Source: Oxalobacter sp. (GTDB lineage Bacteria > Pseudomonadota > Gammaproteobacteria > Burkholderiales > Burkholderiaceae_D). From it: a DNA stretch of 56,853 bases. The DNA is taken from NCBI GenBank assembly GCA_003605115.1, contig QZKY01000008.1, positions 1 to 56,853 on the forward strand, read 5' to 3'. Shown here piece by piece: positions 26,407-37,203 of this stretch. The notes under the pieces were generated by a model, which made no database searches, had not been told where the DNA came from, and worked only from the letters and a program-made list of their open reading frames with translations. The position numbers and the translations under genes were made by a program. The first letter of the stretch is position 1; every line of letters starts with the position of its first letter.

Positions 26407-27455
26407 AATGACTTGTCTTTGATTTCCTTGATGGTTTTTTCGAGTTCGCGCACCCTGTCACGAAGCGTATCAAGATTACGCACCACGGATGCCGTTTTTT
26501 GCCACTCTTCATGCTTATCGAGTGGATAGGAGCCAGCGTAATGGCCGGGTTCACGAATGGAACGCGAAACGTTGCTGGCAGCGGTGATGTGAACATTGTC
26601 AGCAATTTCCAGATGCCCCGCGACACCGACCGCACCCCCCAAGGTGCAGTGTTTGCCGATGATAGAACTCCCGCCTACACCAACACATCCCGCCATGGCG
26701 GTGTGGTCGCCGATGCGGCAATTGTGGCCGATCTGGATCTGGTTATCCAGCTTCACGCCGTCACCAATGACCGTATCCACCAGCGCACCCCGATCCACCG
26801 TGGTGTTCGCGCCGATCTGCACGTCATTGCCGATGATCACGCGCCCGACTTGTGGAATTTTGATCCAGGCGCCGCCATCATTCGCCAGGCCGAATCCGTC
26901 GGACCCGATCACCGCGCCCGGATAAATAATGCCGTTCTCGCCAATTTCGCAGCCATCCAAAAAAACCACGCGCGGATAAAAATGGGTGTTCGCACCAATC
27001 TTCGCACCACGCCCAATCACGCAACCAGCATCAATCACTACATTTTCACCAATCACGACATCCCCATCGATCGACACATGTGCGCCAATAGTAGCGGAGG
27101 GTGCGATCTTGGCGCTTGGATCAACCGACGCTGTCGGATGAATGCCCGGTTGGGGCGGCCGCTTTTTCTTTTGCTCAAAAAATTGAGAGGTTCGTGCAAA
27201 ATAGGCGTAAGGATTTTTTGTCACAATCCGCGCGCCAGAAAATGTCTGGCCAATGGTTTCATCATCCGCTGGCGACAAAATCAGCGCGGCAGCCTTCGTC
27301 TTGGCCGCTGCGTTGCGAAATTTTGGGTTGGAGAGAAAGGTAATATTTTTCTCATCCGCCATGTCCAGCGGCGCAATGCTGGTCACAACAACATCGGCAC
27401 TGCCAATCAGTTGGCCGCCAAAACGCTCAACCAGTTCTCCAATTCGGGTAGTCAT
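26403..27455 (-). CDS. lpxD: UDP-3-O-acylglucosamine N-acyltransferase
   Basis: Third step of lipid A synthesis. The 350-residue protein has an N-terminal uridine-binding domain (about 1-100), a left-handed beta-helix of hexapeptide repeats (about 105-320) with catalytic His244 in QIGHNCRIG, and a C-terminal helix. It starts 9 bp after ompH and overlaps fabZ by four bases. Confidence 0.97.
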   Translation of the reverse strand: MTTRIGELVERFGGQLIGSADVVVTSIAPLDMADEKNITFLSNPKFRNAAAKTKAAALILSPADDETIGQTFSGARIVTKNPYAYFARTSQFFEQKKKRPPQPGIHPTASVDPSAKIAPSATIGAHVSIDGDVVIGENVVIDAGCVIGRGAKIGANTHFYPRVVFLDGCEIGENGIIYPGAVIGSDGFGLANDGGAWIKIPQVGRVIIGNDVQIGANTTVDRGALVDTVIGDGVKLDNQIQIGHNCRIGDHTAMAGCVGVGGSSIIGKHCTLGGAVGVAGHLEIADNVHITAASNVSRSIREPGHYAGSYPLDKHEEWQKTASVVRNLDTLRDRVRELEKTIKEIKDKSL

Positions 27456-27464
27456 GATGGCGGA

Positions 27465-27977
27465 TCAATTATTGAGTTCTTCCAGTACTTTGTTCGTCAC
27501 ATCAATCTTGGGGTCATAGTAAAGCGCATCCTGGACAATGATGTCGAGTTTCTCTGCCAAAGCAATTTTTTTGATGGCAGCTTGAAGTTGCTTGCCAAAG
27601 GCTGCACCTTCTTCATTGCGACGCTGCGCCAAATCCTGACGGAAAGCCTTGTGCTTTTGCTGCAGAGCCTGATCCATCTCAACCAATTCTTTTTGCCGCT
27701 TCGTGCGATCCGAGTCAGTCAAAACCGGGGCATCTTTTTCAAACTTGGCTGCCTTGTCTTTCAACTTCTTCGACATGGCCATCAGTTCTTTTTCACGCTT
27801 GGAAAACTCTTTTTTGATTTTGGCATCGGCTTCTTTGGCTGGCACTGCCTCGCGCATGACTCTGGCAGAAGAAACATGCCCGATACGCAGCGACTCAGCA
27901 TGCAGAACTGCCGTCGAAAATAAGCCAAGCGTCAGCACGACAATAATTCTTGTTGTGGAAATAATTTTGGATTTCAA
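27465..27977 (-). CDS. ompH: OmpH/Skp periplasmic chaperone
   Basis: Skp holds unfolded outer-membrane proteins on their way to BamA. The 170-residue product has a signal peptide (about residues 1-25, ending VLHA), then a long Lys/Glu/Gln-rich coiled coil and the family C-terminal ALYYDPKIDVT. I chose the TTG at 27977 because GGAGG lies six bases before it. The ATG at 27983 directly abuts GGAGG with no spacer, which is unfavourable. It lies between bamA and lpxD as in E. coli. Confidence 0.9.
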   Translation of the reverse strand: MKSKIISTTRIIVVLTLGLFSTAVLHAESLRIGHVSSARVMREAVPAKEADAKIKKEFSKREKELMAMSKKLKDKAAKFEKDAPVLTDSDRTKRQKELVEMDQALQQKHKAFRQDLAQRRNEEGAAFGKQLQAAIKKIALAEKLDIIVQDALYYDPKIDVTNKVLEELNN

Positions 27978-28017
27978 GGTCATCCTCCGTGAGGTTAAAC
28001 GTTCGTCATGCCATGCA

Positions 28018-30348
28018 TCAGAACCCCGTTCCAATCTGGAACTGGAATTGCTGCTTCTTGTCACCAGCCTGTGTATCCGCATTCAACGGATAACCGTAAC
28101 TCAATTTCAACGGGCCGATGGGCGATTCCCAACTGATCCCCACACCTGTCGAGTAGCGCAAATCCGCGAAACTCATGTTTTCATTTTCTTTCCAGACCGT
28201 CCCGGCATCGAAGAAGGTAAACCAGCGCAGTGTCCGATCTTTGCCTTCAACGGTCAAGGGGAACTGCATTTCAAAATTGCTGAAGACGCGGCGGTTACCG
28301 CCTAGCGCCTGATTGTCCTCGACCCCGCCAATGGAACTTCCCTCATAGCCACGCACCGTGCCAATGCCACCGGCATAGAAGTTCTTGAAGATGGGATAAG
28401 GCTTACCACCGAGCCCCTCACCATAGTCCACTTGACCATTGAATGCAAACGTCATCGCGCTCGATACAGGCCAAAAGTGCTGATGCTGGAAAGTCGTACG
28501 ATAGTATTGCAAATCGGCTGTCGGCGAAACTTCGAAGTTAATCCGCGTCAACTGCCCTTTGTTTGGCACCAAGGCGCTGTTACGCGTATCCCGTTGCCAA
28601 CCGACAGTCAGTGGTATGGAATCAGTCGAAACCGTTCCCGGATTCGTCCCGCCAAAATCCGTCACAAAATCTTTATACTTTGCAGGACTATCATCATAAG
28701 TCTGCACCTTGTTGCGCTCAAGCCCAACCCCAAAAAACACTTTGTCTTTTTCGGTGAAGGGCACGCCAAACTTCGTTGACACCCCCATCGTTTGAATCTT
28801 GTAGTCTGTATCATTGTACAAAGGCGGGCGCGTGGTGCGGAAATACAAATCAGTGCTGCGGCTGATGCCATCGTCCGTAAAATACGGATTGGTGTGCGTC
28901 AACACCAGGGTACGATAACGTTCGCTGGTATTGACCATGATACCCGCGTTACTCCCCGTGCCTGCAAAGTTTTCCTGATGCAAAGACGCCATTAACATCA
29001 ACTGCTCGGATTGCGAGTAGCCCGCACCCAAGGTCAACATGCCCGTTGGCTTCTCCACCACCTTCAAATTGACATCAACTTGATCGTTTGTGCCAGGCAC
29101 TTCCGGCGTTTCAACCGCCACTTCACTGAAGTACCCTGTTCTATCGACGCGGTCGCGAGAAAGCTTAATCTTCTCGCCATCGTACCAGCCGCCTTCTATC
29201 TGACGAAATTCACGACGCATAACTTCGTCGCGCGTCTTGGCATTGCCGGAAAAATTGATGCGTCGAACGTACACGCGTTTGCCCGGATCGATGAAAATCG
29301 TGAAAGCCACTTCCTTTTTGTTGCGATCAATTTCCGGGTGCGGGTTGACATTGGCAAAGGCGTAGCCAAATTTCCCCATGTGATCAGCGATTTTTTTTGT
29401 CGTTTCCGTCATCTTCTCGCCGGAATATACGTCGCCTTTTTTCAGAAGGAGGAGCTTCTTTATTTCCTCATCCTGGCCAAACATCTGGCCTTCCAGTTTG
29501 ACGTCGGAAACCGTGAACTGTTCACCTTCCTTGATATTGACGGTGATATAAATGTCTTTTTTGTCTGGCGTAATCGACACTTGCGTCGACTCGATTTGCA
29601 TCTCGATGTAGCCGTTATTCTGGTAATACGATTTCAGGGATTCAATGTCACCGGCCAGTTTTTGCCTAGCGTACTGATCCGTTTTCGTCAGCCAAGTCAT
29701 CAATCCCGGCGTTGTCAGACTCATCTGGCGACTGAGTTCGCGGTCGGAATATGCTTTGTTTCCAATGAAGTTGATCTGCTTGATCTTCGCGGCTTCACCT
29801 TCGATGATTGCAAACGTCACGCCGACACGATTTCGCTCCATTGGCGTAACGGTCGTCGTAAACTGAACCCCGTACAAACCGCGTGAAAGATATTGACGTT
29901 TGAGCTCTTGCTCGGCGCGTTCAACCAGCGACCTGTCGAAAATGCGCCCTTCGGCCAATCCAATTTCCTTGAGTGCCTTTATGACAAAGTCCTTCTCGAA
30001 CTCCTTCATTCCGGAAAATTCGATGCTAGTCACGGCGGGGCGTTCTTCCACAAACACGACGAGGACATTCCCTTCGCGCTCAATGCGAATGTCCTTGAAG
30101 AAGCCCGTTGCATAGAGCGCTTTGACAGCGGCAGTCCCTTTTTCGTCGTTAAAGGTATCCCCCGCACGCACGGGCAAATAGCTGAACACCGTGCCTGGTT
30201 CGGTACGCTGCAAACCTTCCAGTCGGATGTCTTTTACGGTAAAGGGAGTAACGGCCAGTGCCGAACCGTAGCAAATAGCAAGGACTGCTGTAGCGATGGT
30301 GCGGCGGCGGAAGGCGGCGGAAAAAACACTTGCAGACGATGAATTCAT
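28018..30348 (-). CDS. bamA: outer membrane assembly factor BamA
   Basis: The essential core of the BAM complex, which folds beta-barrel proteins into the outer membrane. The 776-residue precursor has a signal peptide (about 1-32), five POTRA domains (about 35-430, starting FTVKDIRLEGLQR) and a C-terminal 16-strand barrel. The loop-6 motif appears as VRGYEG instead of the more usual VRGFEG form, and the last residue is Phe, the outer-membrane signature. It follows rseP by 47 bp. Confidence 0.97.
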   Translation of the reverse strand: MNSSSASVFSAAFRRRTIATAVLAICYGSALAVTPFTVKDIRLEGLQRTEPGTVFSYLPVRAGDTFNDEKGTAAVKALYATGFFKDIRIEREGNVLVVFVEERPAVTSIEFSGMKEFEKDFVIKALKEIGLAEGRIFDRSLVERAEQELKRQYLSRGLYGVQFTTTVTPMERNRVGVTFAIIEGEAAKIKQINFIGNKAYSDRELSRQMSLTTPGLMTWLTKTDQYARQKLAGDIESLKSYYQNNGYIEMQIESTQVSITPDKKDIYITVNIKEGEQFTVSDVKLEGQMFGQDEEIKKLLLLKKGDVYSGEKMTETTKKIADHMGKFGYAFANVNPHPEIDRNKKEVAFTIFIDPGKRVYVRRINFSGNAKTRDEVMRREFRQIEGGWYDGEKIKLSRDRVDRTGYFSEVAVETPEVPGTNDQVDVNLKVVEKPTGMLTLGAGYSQSEQLMLMASLHQENFAGTGSNAGIMVNTSERYRTLVLTHTNPYFTDDGISRSTDLYFRTTRPPLYNDTDYKIQTMGVSTKFGVPFTEKDKVFFGVGLERNKVQTYDDSPAKYKDFVTDFGGTNPGTVSTDSIPLTVGWQRDTRNSALVPNKGQLTRINFEVSPTADLQYYRTTFQHQHFWPVSSAMTFAFNGQVDYGEGLGGKPYPIFKNFYAGGIGTVRGYEGSSIGGVEDNQALGGNRRVFSNFEMQFPLTVEGKDRTLRWFTFFDAGTVWKENENMSFADLRYSTGVGISWESPIGPLKLSYGYPLNADTQAGDKKQQFQFQIGTGF

Positions 30349-30395
30349 TATGCTGTCATTTCTATGTCATTGAGTCTGCCCGGTACCGCGCGTCG

Positions 30396-31760
30396 CTAAA
30401 AGACCAGTCTGACGATGTCATTGAAAATCGCAATGATCATCAATGCGGCCAGCATGGCTATTCCGGCGCGCTGCGCCATCTTGCCTGCTCGCTCAGAAAG
30501 CGGGCGTCCAGTCAGAAGTTCCAGCGAATAATACAGCAAAAGCCCCCCGTCTAGAACAGGAATGGGAAGTAAATTCATCACCCCAAGACTGATGCTGATG
30601 AAGGCGATAAAGGCCAGATAACTGATAGCACCAACACGCGCAGATTGACCAGCGTAATCGGCTATCGTAATGGGTCCCGAAATATTCTTCCAGGAAACCT
30701 CACCAATCAGCATTTTTGCAATGATCTTGAGCGAAACCACGCTGGTATCCCAGGTTCTTTGCGTCGCCTTCAAGAAGGCTGCCTCAAAAGAACTGCGGGA
30801 AACCGCTAATTCTGGCCGCAAAGGAATTTCAACCCGTATTTTGCCAATAGCGATTTCTTTGAACATCTCCTTCTCAGGCGTCACCACCGTTTCCAGAGTT
30901 TGCCGATCCCGCTGTAATCGTATCGCCAAGGGCTTGCCGGGCGAATTACGCACTGTCTCAACAAAATCCAGCCCGTCAATCACCGGTTTGCCATTGACGG
31001 CAAGGATCACATCCCCTTCTCGCAAGCCTGCTCCCATTGCGGGACCATCCGCAATGACCTTGCCAAGTTGTGCGGGCGGTCTGGCCAGATCCAATCCCAG
31101 CTTACGCAAAAAATCTTTTTCTATTTCCTTGTTCGACACGCTTTCCGCGGGAATCATTACGGTCGCTTTTTCGCCTGCTGAAGAAGCTGATGCATGACGC
31201 AAGACATCCAGTTGAATCGGTGATCGCTCAATAGCCAAGCGAATCAGTTTCCAGTTAAGCTCGGACCAGATCAGCACCGGCTCACCATTAACGGCAGTCA
31301 CCAACTCCCCGCCACGCAAACCGGCTTGCCAGGCTATCGAATTTTCAGGTACTGCGCGCAATCGGGTCGTTGCGCCCGGCACCCCATTCATGTACAGCCC
31401 CATCAGCAACACGATGGCCAAAAGAAAATTGGCAAGCGGCCCCGCAGCCACAATGACCATGCGCTTCCACACGCTTTGACTGTTGAATTCACGCTTCGCC
31501 TCTTCCGGTGGCAGCGTGCTGAGATCGACTTCGCGCGAATCAAGCAGTTTGACGTAGCCTCCCAAGGGAAGCATGGAAACCGCCCATTCCGTCTGGTCTT
31601 TGCCGAAACGACGAGAATAAAGGATCTTGCCCATGCCCAGCGAAAAGCGGAGCACCTTGACGTTACAGAGCCGTGCGGCAAAGTAATGCCCCAACTCATG
31701 CACCACAATCAGCAAGCCGATGGCGACAAGGAAGGCGAGAACGGTGTAAAGAAGGCTCAT
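30396..31760 (-). CDS. rseP: RseP site-2 metalloprotease
   Basis: An inner-membrane zinc protease that cuts anti-sigma factors within the membrane to release sigma-E in envelope stress and clears signal peptides. The 454-residue protein has HELGH at 21-25 in the first membrane segment, two PDZ domains (about 120-190 and 205-290) and the LPIPVLDGG motif with the third metal ligand near residue 400. Four membrane helices are seen. It lies between dxr and bamA, the standard order. Confidence 0.96.
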   Translation of the reverse strand: MSLLYTVLAFLVAIGLLIVVHELGHYFAARLCNVKVLRFSLGMGKILYSRRFGKDQTEWAVSMLPLGGYVKLLDSREVDLSTLPPEEAKREFNSQSVWKRMVIVAAGPLANFLLAIVLLMGLYMNGVPGATTRLRAVPENSIAWQAGLRGGELVTAVNGEPVLIWSELNWKLIRLAIERSPIQLDVLRHASASSAGEKATVMIPAESVSNKEIEKDFLRKLGLDLARPPAQLGKVIADGPAMGAGLREGDVILAVNGKPVIDGLDFVETVRNSPGKPLAIRLQRDRQTLETVVTPEKEMFKEIAIGKIRVEIPLRPELAVSRSSFEAAFLKATQRTWDTSVVSLKIIAKMLIGEVSWKNISGPITIADYAGQSARVGAISYLAFIAFISISLGVMNLLPIPVLDGGLLLYYSLELLTGRPLSERAGKMAQRAGIAMLAALMIIAIFNDIVRLVF

Positions 31761-31788
31761 GGACGTAATGAAAAGCGCAGTCTAGGGT

Positions 31789-32967
31789 CTAGTAACGGCT
31801 TATCAGCGCCCGCGTCGCTTCTCGGGCAGCACGATCATGCTCCAGTAAATGCTCGATGCCAGCGATGATGTTATCGGGGGCAATCCTGTCCAGCACTCTT
31901 CCAATCAAAGAATCGATCATGCGAAACCCTATTCTTCTGTCCAAAAATGCCTGTACGGCCACTTCATTCGCAGCATTCAGAATGGCAGGCGTCGCGCCCC
32001 CAGCCTTCACCGCCTCATATGCCAACTTCAAACAGGGAAAGCGCAAGAAATCCGGCTTTTCGAATTGCAAATTACTCATGCGGGTCAAATCCAGGGGCGA
32101 TGCGCCCGAAGCGATGCGCTCCGGATATGCCAAAGCATGGGCGATGGGAATACGCATGTCCGGATTGCCGAGTTGCGCAATCACCGAACCGTCCACGTAG
32201 GATACCATTGAATGGATGATGCTTTGCGGGTGAATCACCACTTCGATTTGATTGATGGCAACGCCAAACAGCCAGTGGGCTTCAATGACTTCCAATCCCT
32301 TGTTCATCATCGTGGCAGAATCGACCGAAATTTTTCGCCCCATCACCCACTTGGGATGGGCAATGGCTTCTTCCGGTGTCACCAAATCCAGTGTCGCTGT
32401 GGGGCGCGTAAGAAATGGCCCGCCCGAAGCCGTCAACATCACCTTGGCAACACCGTGCTGCCCAGGAGAACGATGGTACGCATCGGGCAAGCACTGAAAA
32501 ATTGCGTTGTGTTCGCTATCGATTGGCAGCAGCATGGCACCGTTTGCCGTGACGGCATCCATGAAGAGTTGCCCCGACATGACAAGCGCTTCCTTATTCG
32601 CCAGGAGAATTTTCTTGCCGGCGCGCGCTGCCGCCAGCGTCGGCTCCAACCCTGCTGCGCCGACAATCGCCGCCATCACCGTATCGCATTCCGGCGCGCT
32701 GGCGACCCTGCACAGCGCATCCTTGCCGTAGGCAACCTCGGTCTTCACCCCTTTTTGGCGCAGCAAACCTTGCAAAGCTGCGGCAGCTTCAGCCGTACCC
32801 ACAACGGCAACTTGCGGATGGAATTTTTCGCACTGCGCAGCCAGCACCTCGACCTTGTCCTGCGCAGTCAAGGCATAGACCGCATAACGATCAGGATGAC
32901 GCGCCAAGACATCCAGTGTGGATGCGCCTATCGAGCCGGTTGCGCCAAGAATGGTAATTCGCTGCAT
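31789..32967 (-). CDS. dxr: 1-deoxy-D-xylulose-5-phosphate reductoisomerase
   Basis: The committed step of the MEP isoprenoid pathway, making 2-C-methyl-erythritol 4-phosphate with NADPH. The 392-residue protein has the Rossmann loop LGATGSIG at 6-13, [12 protein letters not shown] and the metal-binding [13 protein letters not shown], plus the flexible TASGGPF loop. It follows cdsA by 42 bp. IspH, the last enzyme of the pathway, is encoded at 46727. Confidence 0.97.
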   Translation of the reverse strand: MQRITILGATGSIGASTLDVLARHPDRYAVYALTAQDKVEVLAAQCEKFHPQVAVVGTAEAAAALQGLLRQKGVKTEVAYGKDALCRVASAPECDTVMAAIVGAAGLEPTLAAARAGKKILLANKEALVMSGQLFMDAVTANGAMLLPIDSEHNAIFQCLPDAYHRSPGQHGVAKVMLTASGGPFLTRPTATLDLVTPEEAIAHPKWVMGRKISVDSATMMNKGLEVIEAHWLFGVAINQIEVVIHPQSIIHSMVSYVDGSVIAQLGNPDMRIPIAHALAYPERIASGASPLDLTRMSNLQFEKPDFLRFPCLKLAYEAVKAGGATPAILNAANEVAVQAFLDRRIGFRMIDSLIGRVLDRIAPDNIIAGIEHLLEHDRAAREATRALISRY

Positions 32968-33009
32968 GAAGAAATCAGAGGAAGGTAAATGAGTTTTTCG
33001 TCACGCACT

Positions 33010-33828
33010 TTACATCAAAATGTCGAGAAGGCATGCCAATGGCAAAACCGGCAACAAAGCGTCGATGCGATCCAGTATGCCGCCATGCCCCGGCAGGAGG
33101 TTGCTACTATCTTTCACGCCGGCACGACGCTTGAGACGTGACTCAAACAAATCGCCAACAACACTGCCCCAAGCCAGTACCGTCACAATGAACAGCATGC
33201 CAAACCAGCCCAACAAACTTTGAAATTTGGTCATGAAACTGCCATGAAAAATAGGCATCATGGCAATGACAATGGAAAACACCATTGCCGATACCCAACC
33301 GCCCACCGCACCCTCCCACGTCTTGGAGGGTGAAATTTTAGGTGCCAGCTTGTGCCTGCCCAAAGTCTTGCCGAAAGAATACGCCCCAATATCGGCAATA
33401 AAAATGATGGAAACGATGGACAGCAGAAAAATGGGGGAATGCCGATACAAGAAGTACATTGCTACGAAAAAAGTCAGCAAGGCTACCGAATACATCCCCA
33501 TCAACAAACGATTGCCAAGACTCCCCAAGGGAGGAATGCCGATTTTCAGCGTCGGGGCAAAACGCAGCGCCCAGATCATCACACACAAAACCAGCAACCA
33601 AACCAGTTTTGAAAAGTCGGCGAAGTAAATGATGAGCGGAAAGAAGGCGGACCAGCAAACCGCACTTACTATGGGATGCGAGACACCAAAAAGACGAAAA
33701 CACTCCCATGAGGCAATCGCAAATATGGCTGTGAGAATCACCTCAAAAGCCAGATGCCATCCAGAAAACAGTAGAAAAACCAGCGCTCCGAACAAGACTA
33801 TCGAAGTAATAACGCGCGTTTTAAGCAT
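33010..33828 (-). CDS. cdsA: phosphatidate cytidylyltransferase
   Basis: Makes CDP-diacylglycerol from phosphatidate and CTP for phospholipid synthesis. The 272-residue protein is a multi-pass membrane protein (about 7-8 helices) with PSKTWEGAVGGW and the C-terminal signature KDSSNLLPGHGGILDRIDAL. It starts 10 bp after uppS and precedes dxr. Confidence 0.95.
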   Translation of the reverse strand: MLKTRVITSIVLFGALVFLLFSGWHLAFEVILTAIFAIASWECFRLFGVSHPIVSAVCWSAFFPLIIYFADFSKLVWLLVLCVMIWALRFAPTLKIGIPPLGSLGNRLLMGMYSVALLTFFVAMYFLYRHSPIFLLSIVSIIFIADIGAYSFGKTLGRHKLAPKISPSKTWEGAVGGWVSAMVFSIVIAMMPIFHGSFMTKFQSLLGWFGMLFIVTVLAWGSVVGDLFESRLKRRAGVKDSSNLLPGHGGILDRIDALLPVLPLACLLDILM

Positions 33829-33838
33829 TGTCGAATCT

Positions 33839-34585
33839 TTATTTTTCTATAAGTTGTTCGCTTGTTCTGCCAAATCGTCTTTCACGCTGACGATAGGAAG
33901 CAATAGCTGCATCAAGCGCAGTCGCGTCAAAGTCGGGCCAAAAGGTATCGGTGAAATACATTTCCGTGTAGGCAAGCTGCCATAACAGAAAATTCGAGAT
34001 GCGCATTTCGCCACCGGTTCGTATAAACAAATCCGGCTCTGGAGCATAAGCCATCGAGAGATGCGGCGTCAAATTTTCTTCAGTAAAGGTTTCTGCATTC
34101 GGATCTTGCGCCCGCATTTTGCCGAAGGCCTGCATGATATCCCAACGCCCACCGTAATTGGCGCAAATTGTCAGTGTCAAACGCTTGTTTTCAGCCGTCA
34201 GTGCCTCGGCGGCGTCTATCATTTCCTGAAGCCGTGCATCAAAGCGATTTCTATCTCCGACAACTTTTAATCGAATACCGTTCGCGTGAAGTTTGGAAAC
34301 TTCACGTTCCAGCGTCGTTCGAAAAAGCTTCATCAAGAAAGAGACTTCTTCTGGAGGGCGACGCCAATTTTCAGAACTGAATGCAAATACGGTCAAAAAC
34401 GCAACGCCTCTTTCTGCACAGGCTTTGACGGTATCACGAACGGTTTCCAGCCCTTTCATATGACCGGCTGTACGCGGCAGCAAACGTCGTGTCGCCCAGC
34501 GTCCGTTACCATCCATGATGATGGCAATATGACGGGGCACCGAACCTGTTTGGGGCACGGAAAGTGTTGAACTGACGGTCGTCAT
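33839..34585 (-). CDS. uppS: undecaprenyl diphosphate synthase
   Basis: A cis-prenyltransferase producing the C55 carrier lipid for cell wall and O-antigen. The 248-residue protein has catalytic Asp25 in IMDGNGRWA, the FSSENWRRP loop and the C-terminal [15 protein letters not shown] and [12 protein letters not shown]. It lies 34 bp after frr, in the usual frr-uppS-cdsA order. Confidence 0.97.
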   Translation of the reverse strand: MTTVSSTLSVPQTGSVPRHIAIIMDGNGRWATRRLLPRTAGHMKGLETVRDTVKACAERGVAFLTVFAFSSENWRRPPEEVSFLMKLFRTTLEREVSKLHANGIRLKVVGDRNRFDARLQEMIDAAEALTAENKRLTLTICANYGGRWDIMQAFGKMRAQDPNAETFTEENLTPHLSMAYAPEPDLFIRTGGEMRISNFLLWQLAYTEMYFTDTFWPDFDATALDAAIASYRQRERRFGRTSEQLIEK

Positions 34586-34619
34586 ATTGCTGAACCGTCC
34601 GCGAAAGAACCGTTGGTAC

Positions 34620-35180
34620 TCAAACGGTCATGACCTCTTTCTCCTTGTCGACAATCAGCTTGTCGATGTCGGAGACAAATTTATCCGTGAGTTTTTGAAC
34701 TTCATCCTGCGCACGACGCTCATCATCTTCCGAGCATGCCTTGTCCTTGAGCAGCTTCTTGAGCGCATCATTCGTGTCACGACGAACATTGCGCACAGCC
34801 ACTTTTGCGCTTTCCCCTTCGGTCTTGACCAGCTTGACCATTTCCTTGCGGCGCTCTTCGGTCAGAGCTGGCGTCGGGACGCGAATCACGTCGCCCTGAC
34901 TCGCGGGATTCAAGCCCAGATCGGAATCCCGAATCGCCTTTTCGATGGTTGCCGCCATTTTCTTTTCCCAGGGTTGTACGGCAATCGTCCGCGCATCCAG
35001 CAAGGTCACATTGGCTACCTGATTGATCGGGGTCGGATTACCATAATAATCGACCATCACGTGGTCAAGAATGCCGGTGTGTGCACGTCCCGTGCGAACT
35101 TTGGCCAGATCGCCTTTTAGCGTTTCAATCGATTTGCTCATTTTTTGCTGAGCGTTTTTTTTCAGATCTGCGATAGTCAT
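34620..35180 (-). CDS. frr: ribosome recycling factor
   Basis: It splits post-termination ribosomes with EF-G. The 186-residue protein starts [14 protein letters not shown] at ATG 35180, with GGAGA five to seven bases upstream; a further six codons are open above. [26 protein letters not shown] and the C-terminal [15 protein letters not shown] are diagnostic. It follows pyrH by 75 bp. Confidence 0.97.
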   Translation of the reverse strand: MTIADLKKNAQQKMSKSIETLKGDLAKVRTGRAHTGILDHVMVDYYGNPTPINQVANVTLLDARTIAVQPWEKKMAATIEKAIRDSDLGLNPASQGDVIRVPTPALTEERRKEMVKLVKTEGESAKVAVRNVRRDTNDALKKLLKDKACSEDDERRAQDEVQKLTDKFVSDIDKLIVDKEKEVMTV

Positions 35181-35255
35181 CCTGCTCTCCGCTTTCAAAA
35201 CTCACTGCAATGTAAAAGCTTCTCTCTTAAAAAATCAAAAAAGATGGCAACCCCA

Positions 35256-35972
35256 TCAGACATAGACCAGGGTGCCTTCATCTTCACCCAAGACTACACG
35301 CTTGAGCGCGCCGGGCTTGGTGATGGAAAACACTTTCACCGGCATTTTTTGGTCACGACACAAGGCAAAAGCCGTGGCATCCATCACATCGAGATGTTTG
35401 CTCAAGGCTTCATCAAACGAAATCGAGGAATAACGCGTTGCCGTTGGATCCTTCATGGGGTCAGCCGTGTACACCCCATCGACTTTGGTCGCCTTCAAGA
35501 CAATTTCCGCTCCGATTTCCGAGCCACGCAAAGCTGCCGCCGTATCCGTCGTGAAAAAAGGATTGCCCGTGCCTGCTGCAAAAATGACGATCTTGCCTTC
35601 TTCCAGGTACTGAAGCGCCTTGGGGCGCACGTAGGGCTCAATCACCTGCTCTACTTTGATGGCAGACATCACACGCGCTGTCATCTGCCTCTGCCGCATC
35701 GCATCTGCCAACGCCAGGGAGTTCATGACGGTTGCGAGCATGCCCATATAGTCCGCTGTCGCACGATCCATGCCCTGCGCACCAGGCGCCACGCCACGAA
35801 ATATGTTTCCGCCGCCGATCACAATGGCGACCTCAATGCCCATCTTCGCAATTTCCTCCACATCGGTGACCATGCGCTCAATGGCAGAGCGGTTAATTCC
35901 GTACTGGTCTTCCCCCATCAGGGCTTCGCCTGAAAGTTTGAGAAGAATTCGCTTAAAGACAGGTTTCGGCAT
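35256..35972 (-). CDS. pyrH: UMP kinase
   Basis: A hexameric kinase of the amino-acid kinase family that makes UDP from UMP. The 238-residue protein has [33 protein letters not shown] and [18 protein letters not shown], all typical of PyrH. A terminator lies between tsf and this gene, so pyrH probably has its own promoter in the 182 bases after that hairpin; no convincing hexamer pair was found there. Confidence 0.97.
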   Translation of the reverse strand: MPKPVFKRILLKLSGEALMGEDQYGINRSAIERMVTDVEEIAKMGIEVAIVIGGGNIFRGVAPGAQGMDRATADYMGMLATVMNSLALADAMRQRQMTARVMSAIKVEQVIEPYVRPKALQYLEEGKIVIFAAGTGNPFFTTDTAAALRGSEIGAEIVLKATKVDGVYTADPMKDPTATRYSSISFDEALSKHLDVMDATAFALCRDQKMPVKVFSITKPGALKRVVLGEDEGTLVYV

Positions 35973-36154
35973 AATCCGGTTTCCTCATAAGAGCGTTCAG
36001 TTATCTTTCTTCGCTTAAACCGACTGCAACTTGCACATTGTGCAGCATAACGACGTCACGTTTCCAGTTTTGTGATGCAGGGTGTCTGAATATGGACAAT
36101 GAAACTGAAAGTTTCCACAAACAAACCTTCTCGCACTACGTTCTCTGGCATTAA

Positions 36155-36176
36155 AAACGGGCCGCGTGGCCCGTTT
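36155..36176 (-). terminator. intrinsic terminator after tsf
   Basis: A perfect 9-bp stem AAACGGGCC (36155-36163 with 36168-36176), a four-base loop, and TT followed by more T on the minus strand. It lies six bases after the tsf stop and should end the rpsB-tsf transcript. Confidence 0.88.
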
Positions 36177-36181
36177 CCTTG

Positions 36182-37093
36182 TTACCCTTGCTTTGCAGCG
36201 GCAACCTGTGCGGCCACCTCTGCCGCAAAATCGTCCTGACGCTTCTCAATGCCCTCGCCAACCACGTACATGACGAAAGACTTGACGCTCGCCCCAGCCG
36301 CTTTAAGCATCTGCTCGACCGATTGCTTGTCGTTCTTCACGAAAGCCTGGTTCAAGAGCGACACTTCCTTCAGGAACTTCTGCACGGAACCATCAATACG
36401 CTTGGCAAGAATGTCCGCCGGTTGGGGTTTCTTGCCTTCTGCTTCTGCCTTGGCAGCATCTTCAGCCGCTTTTTGCGCGGCAATCGAACGTTCACGTTCA
36501 ATCAGTTCAGACGGTACGCCTTCCGAAGACAAGGCCACCGGCTTCATGGCTGCGATGTGCATCGCAACATCTTTGCCGACCTGCTCATCCGCGCCTTCGA
36601 ATTCGACCATCACACCAATGCGCGTGCCATGCAGATAGGAGGCCAGTTTGGCACCCGTCTGGAAGCGCGAAAAGCGGCGCAGGGACATGTTTTCGCCAAT
36701 GCGGCCGATGAGTTCTGCGCGAACCTCTTCAACTGTTTTGCCTTCCATCGGCAACGCAGACAATGACGCCACATCCGCCGGATTCTTTTCTGCGACCAAT
36801 TTTGCGCACGCATTGGCAAATGCGAGGAAGTCTTCATTTTTCGATACAAAATCTGTTTCGCAATTAATTTCGAGAAGCGCGCCGGTGCCGCCGGAAATGT
36901 ATGCAGCGATCACGCCTTCTGCGGTCACGCGCGTCGCTGCCTTGGACGCCTTGCTGCCCAGCTTCACACGCAAAATTTCCTCTGCCTTGGCCATATCGCC
37001 ATCGGCTTCGGTCAGCGCCTTTTTGCATTCCATCATCGGCGCGTCGGTCTTTGCGCGCAGTTCTCCCACCATTGCTGCGGTAATTGCCGCCAT
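36182..37093 (-). CDS. tsf: elongation factor Ts
   Basis: Guanine nucleotide exchange factor for EF-Tu. The 303-residue protein starts [13 protein letters not shown] at ATG 37093 with AGGAGA five bases upstream. It has the N-terminal UBA-like domain ([18 protein letters not shown]), then the core with [12 protein letters not shown]. It is about 20 residues longer than the E. coli protein, mainly in Ala/Lys-rich segments, as in other betaproteobacteria. rpsB lies upstream, separated by an attenuator-like hairpin. Confidence 0.97.
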   Translation of the reverse strand: MAAITAAMVGELRAKTDAPMMECKKALTEADGDMAKAEEILRVKLGSKASKAATRVTAEGVIAAYISGGTGALLEINCETDFVSKNEDFLAFANACAKLVAEKNPADVASLSALPMEGKTVEEVRAELIGRIGENMSLRRFSRFQTGAKLASYLHGTRIGVMVEFEGADEQVGKDVAMHIAAMKPVALSSEGVPSELIERERSIAAQKAAEDAAKAEAEGKKPQPADILAKRIDGSVQKFLKEVSLLNQAFVKNDKQSVEQMLKAAGASVKSFVMYVVGEGIEKRQDDFAAEVAAQVAAAKQG

Positions 37094-37154
37094 CTTGTTC
37101 TCCTGAGTCTTTGAGCACCGCAATCGGTGCCCTAACAAATTCTGTTTTACTTAA

Positions 37155-37183
37155 AAAACAGGGCGGACTTGCCACCCTGTTTT
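37155..37183 (-). terminator. attenuator-like hairpin between rpsB and tsf
   Basis: On the minus strand AAAACAGGG pairs with CCCTGTTTT, extended to TTTTTT. It lies 20 bases after the rpsB stop. Since tsf follows within 62 bases without an obvious promoter, it likely gives partial termination, setting S2 above EF-Ts, as described for E. coli rpsB-tsf. Confidence 0.75.
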
Positions 37184-37203
37184 ATTCCAAAAATTTCCTG
37201 CGA

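Noticed and set aside
26499-27923. 474-codon plus-strand frame opposite lpxD and ompH
   Set aside because: Long only because the lpxD hexapeptide codons rarely give antisense stops; no family pattern.
36032-36044. palindrome TGCACATTGTGCA upstream of pyrH
   Set aside because: Arms of only five bases and no second copy nearby; expected by chance in a window of this size.
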